In this document: positions 40,189 through 46,372 of the stretch, in pieces | Position numbering within the stretch: the first letter of the stretch is position 1 | How the letters are laid out: each line of letters opens with the position of its first letter | Source: a virus | Reading direction: 5' to 3' (one strand) | Virus record (IMG/VR): IMGVR_UViG_3300044470_000379 | Span: 36,725-100,724 of that record | Length of the DNA stretch: 64,000 nucleotides | Translations under genes and position numbers: made by a program | The notes under the pieces: model-generated | What the model was told of the DNA's origin: nothing | Database searches by the model: none | Seen by the model: the letters and a program-made list of their open reading frames with translations, nothing else

Positions 40189-40225
40189 GGGCGGCAAAAA
40201 AGGGTACTGTATAAGCCGCCCCCCA
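40189..40225 (+). ncRNA. 37-nt acceptor minihelix RNA ending in CCCA
   Basis: GGGCGGC (40189-40195) pairs perfectly with GCCGCCC (40215-40221), a 7-bp stem with a 19-nt loop, then C73 and CCA. It is a bare acceptor stem with encoded CCA, flanked by CAGTTTG on the 3' side and AGTTT on the 5' side. It has the size of a synthetic minihelix substrate for RNase P or CCA enzymes. Confidence 0.55.
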
Positions 40226-40229
40226 GTTT

Positions 40230-40305
40230 GCGCCCGTAGCTCATCGGTTAGAGCACTGCCTTGACACGGCAGGGGTGGAGTGTTCGATTCACTCCGGGCG
40301 CACCA
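40230..40305 (+). tRNA. tRNA-Val (GAC)
   Basis: Acceptor GCGCCCG/CGGGCGC, D-stem GCTC/GAGC, anticodon stem CTGCC/GGCAG with loop TTGACAC, T-loop TTCGATT, A73, encoded CCA. Third Val isoacceptor. Confidence 0.9.
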
Positions 40306-40315
40306 AGAGTTTGAA

Positions 40316-40391
40316 CCCAAGATAGCTGAGATGGATTAGCGCCTGTCTGAAGAGCAGGAGTACGTGGATTCGAGCGCCACTCTTGGGACCA
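40316..40391 (+). tRNA. tRNA-Phe (GAA)
   Basis: Acceptor CCCAAGA/TCTTGGG, D-stem GCT/AGC, anticodon stem CCTGT/GCAGG with loop CTGAAGA, A73, encoded CCA. C1-G72 and an A-G mismatch at 53-61 are atypical, so function is less certain than for its neighbours. Confidence 0.75.
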
Positions 40392-40401
40392 ATTTTTTGA
40401 C

Positions 40402-40452
40402 TTTGTATCCCTTAGATATAGCTCAACGGTAGAGCATCAAAGGAGATACAAA
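40402..40452 (+). promoter_or_regulatory. hairpin that buries the ribosome site of the HNH gene
   Basis: TTTGTATC-CCTT (40402-40413) pairs with AAGG-A-GATACAAA (40440-40452), 12 bp with one bulged A. The 3' strand contains the AAGGAG site and the A of the ATG, so translation of the HNH gene should be off unless the stem is opened. The loop is the D-arm of a truncated tRNA. Confidence 0.55.
40412..40438 (+). pseudogene. 5' third of a tRNA, cut in the anticodon stem
   Basis: TTAGATA (acceptor-like), TA, D-stem GCTC, loop AACGGTA, GAGC, A, then the sequence diverges into the HNH leader. No matching 3' part is found after the HNH gene, so this looks like a tRNA lost to the endonuclease insertion. 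Confidence 0.5.
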
Positions 40453-40961
40453 TGAACAGTGCCGATGTATTACAAGCCATTGAAAGGGGTTTGACACAGC
40501 GTCAGATCGCTGATGAATTCAACACCTGCCAATCTAATGTGCGGTACTGGTTGGCTAAATTGGGGTTGAAAACAAAACGAATGGCGGCACCTATTCCCTC
40601 AAAGTGTAAACTTTGTGGCGGGGGTTTAGGAAAAAATATTCGGCATCGGACTAGATGTCAGTCCTGTAACACGATGATACGCCGTATTCGGGCGAAGAAC
40701 GCAGCCATTATGTATCTTGGTGGAAAATGCATCCAGTGCGGGTATGACAAACATCCCGCAGGTCTGGAGTTTCATCACTGCAAAGGTGAAAAGGATTTTA
40801 CGATTGGCGGAGTCGCCAATCGAGCTTGGGAATACATCAAGCGCGAGTTAGATAAGTGTGTTTTGTTGTGCTCGATCTGTCATCGCATAGAACACTCCAA
40901 AAGAACTAGACAGGTTTTCTTGGACGAGGCCGCTCTTTACAAAGGGCGGACGTTCGAGTAA
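40452..40961 (+). CDS. HNH homing endonuclease with N-terminal HTH
   Basis: 169 aa. A helix-turn-helix (LTQRQIADEFNTCQSNVRYWLAKLG) is followed by a zinc cluster (CKLCGGG...CQSCN) and an HNH core: GGKCIQCGYDKHPAGLEFHH, KDFTIGG, and VLLCSICHRIEH. This type is common next to phage tRNA genes. It follows a truncated tRNA and precedes tRNA-Glu(UUC). Confidence 0.8.
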   Translation: MNSADVLQAIERGLTQRQIADEFNTCQSNVRYWLAKLGLKTKRMAAPIPSKCKLCGGGLGKNIRHRTRCQSCNTMIRRIRAKNAAIMYLGGKCIQCGYDKHPAGLEFHHCKGEKDFTIGGVANRAWEYIKRELDKCVLLCSICHRIEHSKRTRQVFLDEAALYKGRTFE

Positions 40962-40967
40962 TAGTTT

Positions 40968-41042
40968 GGCCTCGTCGTCTACTGGCTAGGACACGGCCCT
41001 TTCAAGGCCGGAAAGTGGGATCGATACCCATCGAGGCTGCCA
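40968..41042 (+). tRNA. tRNA-Glu (UUC)
   Basis: Acceptor GGCCTCG/CGAGGCT with G1-U72 as in the other Glu tRNA, D-stem GTC/GAC, anticodon stem CGGCC/GGCCG with loop CTTTCAA, T-arm GTGGG-ATCGATA-CCCAT, G73, encoded CCA. Last tRNA of the array. Confidence 0.85.
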
Positions 41043-41260
41043 ATTTAGAGCCTGCTGCGCCACCCGCGTCCCAGCCGCCCGGCCCTTTTCGCCGCCCTGA
41101 TCGCCGCCTGTGCTATCGCAGGACACTCCGACCGTTTAGCGGCGCAACGAGGCGGGTCCCCGCCATTCGCGCCTCTGAGGTTGCCGAACTTGGCGGGCCT
41201 TCCGCATCCGTAGAAACAAAGAATCTCGTCCACATTATAAGGATTGCAGTATCAAATAAC
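41043..41260 (+). other. non-coding stretch after the tRNA array
   Basis: About 220 GC-rich nucleotides with no convincing ribosome site. A stem GAGGCG...CGCCTC with an inner GGCGGG/CCCGCC segment lies near 41148-41177. No T-run or CCA follows. It could be the trailer of the array transcript; no known RNA was recognised. Confidence 0.4.
41247..41260 (+). promoter_or_regulatory. CAGTATC-N7-ATG motif
   Basis: CAGTATC 41247-41253 lies exactly 7 nt before ATG 41261, the same spacing as at 28337 and 55608. Confidence 0.4.
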
Positions 41261-41926
41261 ATGAGAATCGTATGCATTTCCGATACCCACGGCCTACATG
41301 ACAGGATGTCCGCACCCATTCCTGACGGCGACATCCTGATCCATGCGGGCGACGGCACCAATATCGGGCGCGTGAATGAGGTTGCTGCATTTGGTGTGTG
41401 GTTTCGTTCCCTCCCCCATAAGCACAAGATTTTCGTCGCCGGGAATCACGACTGGCTGTTCGAGAAAAATCGCATGATGGCGCAGACTCTTCTTAACCAA
41501 GGTCTGATCGGCAATGAACGCAAGCCCGAGGTCATCTACCTTCAAGACAGCGCCACGACCGTTGAGGGGTTGAAAATTTATGGTAGCCCATGGCAGCCGA
41601 GGTTCCTCGACTGGGCTTTCAACCTTGATCGAGGGAAGCCCATCAAGGAAAAATGGGACTTGATCCCCGAGGGTCTGGACATCCTGATCACCCATGGCCC
41701 CCCGACAGGCATACTCGACCGGATCAAGCCGCAACGAGATTCTGAACATATAGGCTGCGAGGAGCTTATGAAAGCCGTCGAGCGCACGAAGCCGAAAATC
41801 CACGTTTTCGGCCATATCCACGGCGGGTACGGCAAAGCCGTGTACGTGAATACCACGTTCATCAACGCCGCCATCTGCACTGAAGCGTATAATCCGACCA
41901 ATCAGCCTTGGGTCATCGAAGTATGA
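41261..41926 (+). CDS. calcineurin-like metallophosphoesterase (MPPED-like)
   Basis: 221 aa. All metal-binding blocks are present: SDTHG, HAGDG, AGNHDWLF, ITHGPP and VFGHIHGGYG. The layout SDTHG...IPDGDILIHAGDGT...VAGNHD resembles small MPPED-type phosphodiesterases. The substrate is unknown. A partnership with the Rad50-like ATPase at 61365 (as in SbcCD) is possible, but the protein is much shorter than SbcD. Confidence 0.8.
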   Translation: MRIVCISDTHGLHDRMSAPIPDGDILIHAGDGTNIGRVNEVAAFGVWFRSLPHKHKIFVAGNHDWLFEKNRMMAQTLLNQGLIGNERKPEVIYLQDSATTVEGLKIYGSPWQPRFLDWAFNLDRGKPIKEKWDLIPEGLDILITHGPPTGILDRIKPQRDSEHIGCEELMKAVERTKPKIHVFGHIHGGYGKAVYVNTTFINAAICTEAYNPTNQPWVIEV

Positions 41927-42093
41927 GCAAACGGCCATACTGCACGTACTGCGGTAGCCACGAACACGAGACGAAGTATTGCCCGAAGACTCGGGAAGGA
42001 CAGGGCAACCCGCGGGCTCGTCGGTGCGATTACCGCGGGTCCAAGGAGCACGAGTACGAGAATTGCCCGAAACACGCATGGGCCCAGTATTAG
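41923..42093 (+). CDS. small tandem zinc-knuckle protein
   Basis: 56 aa; ATG overlaps the previous stop (ATGA). Two repeats of a CCHC knuckle: CTYCGSHEHETKYCP and CDYRGSKEHEYENCP. The second has Arg in place of the second Cys and probably does not bind zinc tightly. Such knuckles bind single-stranded nucleic acid. Confidence 0.65.
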   Translation: MSKRPYCTYCGSHEHETKYCPKTREGQGNPRARRCDYRGSKEHEYENCPKHAWAQY

Positions 42094-42201
42094 GAGACAT
42101 GCGGCAACACTCAACAGGCATCGGCAACAGACTCCGTCGCTGAATCTTCCGGAAGTCGCGCGGGTTGCGCTCGGTGATGAGGGTATTGAGCACGGGGGAG
42201 A

Positions 42202-42229
42202 CGGGAGGCATTCCGCCTCCCCGCTTTTT
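42202..42229 (+). terminator. rho-independent terminator
   Basis: GGGAGGC pairs with GCCTCCC around a 5-nt loop, followed by CGCTTTTT. It lies 10 nt before the next gene. Confidence 0.75.
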
Positions 42230-42239
42230 AGGCGGCGAC

Positions 42240-42629
42240 ATGGATGAAAACAGCAAATCTTGGTGGAATTCATTCAACCGGTCCGACCTGTCCGAGCCGC
42301 AACGGGAGCGCCTTTTCGCATTCACGCTCACCGGGTCGCCGCCGCTTGTGTTCTCATTGGAGGAGAGGCGGATTTTGAAGCTGTTCGACCGAGTTGCCGA
42401 CTCCATCGAGCCGGTCCATCCCCGGTGCCCGATTGAAGGTCACGAGCATATGCCGGGGCAGCACTGCGTCGGGTGCGCCGACCTGTACGGGCTTGACAAG
42501 GAGGGTCCGGCCCCGTGCGCTTCGTACTCGGAGGCGCTCCGCAGGCTGGACGCAAGGAAGGCCGCCGAGTGCTCGACCTTCACGGAAGACGACAGGAAAT
42601 TCCTGAGCGACGTGGGGATCAAGCCTTGA
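42240..42629 (+). CDS. hypothetical protein with Cys/His cluster
   Basis: 129 aa from ATG 42240. The middle holds CPIEGHEHMPGQHCVGCADL, a plausible zinc site, followed by a helical acidic end (YSEALRRLDARKAAECS). It overlaps the next gene by TTGA. Function unknown. Confidence 0.55.
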   Translation: MDENSKSWWNSFNRSDLSEPQRERLFAFTLTGSPPLVFSLEERRILKLFDRVADSIEPVHPRCPIEGHEHMPGQHCVGCADLYGLDKEGPAPCASYSEALRRLDARKAAECSTFTEDDRKFLSDVGIKP

Positions 42630-42913
42630 ACCAGACCACGGTGCAGAACCAGCAGCTTCTCCTCCAGGCTTTGGCTTTCCTGATCGATAACCTCGGGTAC
42701 AGGATCGCCGAGGGCAGGGAGCTATTTTTCGCCGACGAGAAGATCGCCGCCCTGGGCGGCGAGGGCCAGCTTCAGGTCGGCCGCCACCCGGAAAAGCCGG
42801 GATTTTGCGTGCGGTACTTCCCGAACAGGACAATCGACATCGAGGCGGTGAAGAGTGGCGGCACAGGCGGTGGACCCATACAATCCGCCCAAGCGGACAC
42901 AGGCAAAGCTTGA
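42626..42913 (+). CDS. hypothetical protein, paralogue-like to the gene at 34169
   Basis: 95 aa using TTG at 42626, which overlaps the previous TGA. The N-terminal helix pattern LLLQALAFLIDNLGYRIAEG parallels that at 34169. The C-terminal part is Gly-rich. A start at GTG 42641 is an alternative. Confidence 0.45.
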   Translation: MNQTTVQNQQLLLQALAFLIDNLGYRIAEGRELFFADEKIAALGGEGQLQVGRHPEKPGFCVRYFPNRTIDIEAVKSGGTGGGPIQSAQADTGKA

Positions 42914-43025
42914 GGCCCCGTTGGACGTTATCTTGAACTTGAGAAAGCATTTATAGGAAGTCCGGAATCAGTATGCCATCACCTAGATTTGATTGAACTT
43001 TTGGGCTCTCTTCATAGGGAGCCTT

Positions 43026-44711
43026 ATGCCTGTACGCCTTTCCATCGCCAAGCTGTCCGCCTCGGGGCTAGCCCCGCTCCAGACCCCCCCACGGTTCCGG
43101 AGCGAGCTTCTCCAGTCCAGCGCCATGTGGCCGGGGGAGATCAGCTACTTGCGGGGCGTCTACGATGGTATCTTCCTTCTCTGGAAAGACAACCCCGCGG
43201 ACGAACAGCTATTCGCGGAGACCGAGCCGAATCTCCGGGAGCTTATCCTCGGGCTGGAAAAAGCCGCAAAAGAGGTGCCGAACCGCCCGGACATGTTCCG
43301 CATGCTGCAAAATGCGCAACGCGATTTCGAGGCTGCGGTGCGGTACGCCGCGGAAAAGAATTACAAATCCGCAGCCGCCCACGCATCGTATTCGCTCCTG
43401 AAGATCGGCGGCATCCTTGACGGGCTCACCGCCCTCGCGATCAAGAAAAGCAGCAAGCGCGTCACGGCTTACGGATACGACATTTGTCTGACGGGAGATA
43501 CTAAGGTTCCGCTGCTAGACGGAACTGAGGTCGCCATGAGCGATCTTGTCGGAAGGAATAAATTTTGGGTCTACTCGCTCAATGATGGGGGTCTGCTCAG
43601 GCCAGGGCTTGGGCATTCTGCTCGTCTAACCCTAAAGGACGCAGCCGTTCTGGCGGTGACATTGGATAACGGCGAAACTATAAAATGCACCCCTAACCAT
43701 CCGTTTTTGATGCGAAACGGTGAGTACAAAGCGGCTGAATTGCTTGAGACCGGGGATTCTCTCATGCCGTTGTATCGAGATTCGGCTCCATTGGAAGCTG
43801 GAGGCAATAAGTATCAAACCACCTATCAGCCGGGAGACGACTCTTGGAAATTCACGCACCGTTTTGCGGAAGCCCGCTGTCCCAAGGGCTATGTTCGCCA
43901 CCACGAGGATTTGAACAGGTTCAACAATTCTCCCGACAATCTGATGTTGATAAAATGGGAAGACCATTTGAAGCTGCATCAGAGCTTGGGGGGCTCAATT
44001 GTCACCGAGAAGGCCCGAATGGCGCGCGGGCAAAATATGCTAAGGCTCAACGCTCAGTGGGCGGGAAAGCCGACACCCTTTAAGCGAGTACCGAAAGTCA
44101 ATCTTTCTCAGGAAGACCGTAAAAGAGCCGCTGAACGAGGCAAAACGCAACTCGTACCTTGGAACAAGTCCGAAGAAGGCGGGAGAAAGTCGGGCGAGCG
44201 GCAAAGCAAGTTGTGGAAAAGTCTATGGCAGGATGCTGATTTTAGGCAGCAAAGCTCGGTTCGCATGAAAGAGAAAGCAAAAAGAGTCTGGAGTGACCCG
44301 AATCACCGCAAGCACATGGATGAAGTTAGGATGAGAACTAACCAGGACCGCTGGCATGTTAAAAGAAGCACTGTCAGCCCCCTATGCGGACTGTGTTCTT
44401 CATTCTTGAACCATAAGGTGGTTTCGGTTACGCATTGGGGTACGGCGGACGTGTACGACATCTCTGTAGACAAATATCACAATTTTGCTTTGTCCGCTGG
44501 CGTGTTTGTCCACAACAGCGGCCAGGTAATGGAGCCCGGCGAGCAGGAGAGCCGCAGCCCCAACCTCTGGGACCAGGGCAACTCCCCGAAGTTCGACCGC
44601 ACGCCGCGGAACCCGGCGAACCAACTGGTCGATGCCGATGCCGAGAACGACTTCCCGGAACTGAAGGAATTCAAGCACAAGCGGATGCAGTGGCCAGCGA
44701 GAACACGATGA
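43026..44711 (+). CDS. hypothetical protein interrupted by an HNH intein
   Basis: 561 aa precursor from ATG 43026 (AGGGAG upstream). Residues 1-153 are helical (YLRGVYDGIFLLWKDN, RNAQ-like AQRDFEAAVRYAAEKNYKSA). A 344-aa intein follows, then 64 residues (SGQVMEPGEQE...). The spliced product would be 217 aa and is unrecognised. It lies just upstream of two large fibre genes and overlaps the next by ATGA, so it may be a virion-associated protein; inteins usually pick conserved, essential sites. Confidence 0.65.
   Translation: MPVRLSIAKLSASGLAPLQTPPRFRSELLQSSAMWPGEISYLRGVYDGIFLLWKDNPADEQLFAETEPNLRELILGLEKAAKEVPNRPDMFRMLQNAQRDFEAAVRYAAEKNYKSAAAHASYSLLKIGGILDGLTALAIKKSSKRVTAYGYDICLTGDTKVPLLDGTEVAMSDLVGRNKFWVYSLNDGGLLRPGLGHSARLTLKDAAVLAVTLDNGETIKCTPNHPFLMRNGEYKAAELLETGDSLMPLYRDSAPLEAGGNKYQTTYQPGDDSWKFTHRFAEARCPKGYVRHHEDLNRFNNSPDNLMLIKWEDHLKLHQSLGGSIVTEKARMARGQNMLRLNAQWAGKPTPFKRVPKVNLSQEDRKRAAERGKTQLVPWNKSEEGGRKSGERQSKLWKSLWQDADFRQQSSVRMKEKAKRVWSDPNHRKHMDEVRMRTNQDRWHVKRSTVSPLCGLCSSFLNHKVVSVTHWGTADVYDISVDKYHNFALSAGVFVHNSGQVMEPGEQESRSPNLWDQGNSPKFDRTPRNPANQLVDADAENDFPELKEFKHKRMQWPARTR
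43485..44516 (+). mobile_element. intein with HNH endonuclease
   Basis: 344 aa. Block A CLTGDTKVPLLDG begins with Cys1. Block B TPNHPFLMRNGEY, block F VYDISVDKYHNFALSAG and block G VFVHN with Ser+1 are all present. The endonuclease region has HHEDLNRFNNSPDNL...WEDHLKLH, an HNH type, with an extra basic domain behind it. Splicing should join ...GYDI to SGQV.... It differs from the other two inteins in this window, which have LAGLIDADG-type motifs. Confidence 0.85.
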
Positions 44712-46369
44712 CTAATCCAACACAGATTTGCGTATTCAACCCGCTCACGAACCTCGTGGATGTCGCCTATGCCGCGGTTGTCGGGCCAGGCGTGCCGGGC
44801 GCTCCGGTCGCCCTGAATTCAAACGGTGTCGTTGATTCTACATTGCTGCAACTGGGCACCGTGGCGACAACGGGCGAGGCTTTGTTCTCCGGCAACCTCG
44901 TGAACCTCTATGAGTCGGGCAGTACACTGTACGTGCAGCTTGCTTATGCTGGCACAACAGGTACTCCGCCGTCAGGCTCGTATCCTGTGCTGGCCTCCGG
45001 ATTCGTCAGTCAGACTGCTGGCATCGGTAGCCCGGTCACCGTTGCCTTTTCCGGCATCTTCTACTACGCCGACACGCATGGCGACTTCAGCGTTTCAAGC
45101 ATCGGGCAGGAAGTCTACTTGTCCGCCGTTGACAAGGGCGGGATCACTCTTACTCGTCCCCTCAGTCCTCCAGCCCCGGAGCAGTCCGTGGGGTACGTCC
45201 TGAGCTACAACAGCGGGACCGTCGGGGTCTTGTTCATCGCCGGGTTCAACGATTTCTCCCGCATCTCGGGCATCGCGCAGATCGGGCAGGGCGGCACGGC
45301 AGCTACAACCGGAGCGCAGGCGCTTATCAATCTTGGGGCGGCACCATCGGCTTCACCGACCTTCACAGGCACGGTAACTCTCCCAGCCACGGTGAACTCC
45401 GCCAACCTGGGTCTCAACATCGCCGACAACTCCACCTCTGGCATCAACATCACGGAGAGTAACGCTGGTGTGGGCGGCATCATCATTTCCGCGAGCGCCA
45501 CGGGAGCAAACGGGGTAGCAATAAGGGCTCTTTCAGGCACCGCCTATCTGGACGCCGGCACTATAGGCATTGGAACTGTTCATTCCGGAGAAGTTATCAA
45601 CATCGGGTCTGCTAATGCAACTGTGAGTATCACCGGAGGACTCACCGCGGGAAGCGTCGGAATCACAGGTCCGCTCGATCTGAACGGCGTGGTCATTTCC
45701 ATTACAGCGCCTTCGGCGGGTAAAGTTCTTGTCGCGTCAAGCCCAACAGCAGCGGCATGGGGTTCGGTCCCGACCTTCGTCGGAGCCGTGGCTTCCCCCC
45801 CGACGAGCGGCGTCGCAGGTCTCGTTCCCGCCTCCACCGCCGTCGAGGCGGCGACATATTTTCTTAGGGCGGACGGGACTTGGAATGTTCCCGCGGGCGG
45901 CGGAAGCGCCGGCGTCAGCAGCCTCAACACCGAGACCGGCTCCGTGACCATCACCTCTCCCAACTCCTCGATCACGGTTGGCGGCACGAATCCCATCACG
46001 CTGGAATTGCCCGCGGTCCCGAAACCGCTGTGCATCTTCGCTCCGGGCGTCGGCACGGACAGCCAGATACTTTTCCGTGGACCCCTCGGAATACCGATGA
46101 CCTTCCCGATCAATGCCACGCTCTCGCTCGCGACCGCGGGCACGGGAGCGACCCTCGGCACGACCTTCTCGTTCAGCAAGAACGGCGTTCCGTTTGCGAC
46201 ATGCGTCTTCGGGAGCGAAACGGGCAGTCCTCCGGCGGGGGAAACGGGCACGTACACGCAAGCCTCCGCGATCAGCTTCAGCGCTTCGGATATTCTTGAG
46301 GTTGATGGTCCGGGCACGGCGGACGCAACGCTCGCGGATATTTGCTTGACGCTAGTAGGAAACGGATAA
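44708..46369 (+). CDS. tail-fibre protein
   Basis: 553 aa. Gly/Ser/Thr/Ala-rich with repeating short strands, and with motifs common in phage fibres: QIGQGGTAATTGAQALINLG, SPTFTGTVTLP and GITGPLDLNG. The C-terminal 110 residues (ILFRGPLGIPMTFPINATLS) look like a globular tip. It probably forms an elongated trimer contacting the host surface. Start and stop overlap (ATGA) with the intein gene. Confidence 0.75.
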   Translation: MTNPTQICVFNPLTNLVDVAYAAVVGPGVPGAPVALNSNGVVDSTLLQLGTVATTGEALFSGNLVNLYESGSTLYVQLAYAGTTGTPPSGSYPVLASGFVSQTAGIGSPVTVAFSGIFYYADTHGDFSVSSIGQEVYLSAVDKGGITLTRPLSPPAPEQSVGYVLSYNSGTVGVLFIAGFNDFSRISGIAQIGQGGTAATTGAQALINLGAAPSASPTFTGTVTLPATVNSANLGLNIADNSTSGINITESNAGVGGIIISASATGANGVAIRALSGTAYLDAGTIGIGTVHSGEVINIGSANATVSITGGLTAGSVGITGPLDLNGVVISITAPSAGKVLVASSPTAAAWGSVPTFVGAVASPPTSGVAGLVPASTAVEAATYFLRADGTWNVPAGGGSAGVSSLNTETGSVTITSPNSSITVGGTNPITLELPAVPKPLCIFAPGVGTDSQILFRGPLGIPMTFPINATLSLATAGTGATLGTTFSFSKNGVPFATCVFGSETGSPPAGETGTYTQASAISFSASDILEVDGPGTADATLADICLTLVGNG

Positions 46370-46372
46370 CCG

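Noticed and set aside
37512-41042. GOLLD, ROOL or HEARO-type large phage RNAs
   Set aside because: Those occur near phage tRNAs but are several hundred nucleotides long. The unknown RNAs here are 37-150 nt, and the only long RNA matches RNase P.
41043-41260. In-frame upstream extension of the phosphoesterase
   Set aside because: The frame is open upstream to 41015, but the family motif SDTHG begins a few residues after ATG 41261, and the extension is low-complexity Pro/Arg text overlapping tRNA-Glu.
42087-42093. CAGTATT plus 7 nt before an ATG at 42101
   Set aside because: The spacing matches the second promoter motif but the ATG opens only a 14-codon frame. CAGTATT here also codes for the last residues of the zinc-knuckle gene.
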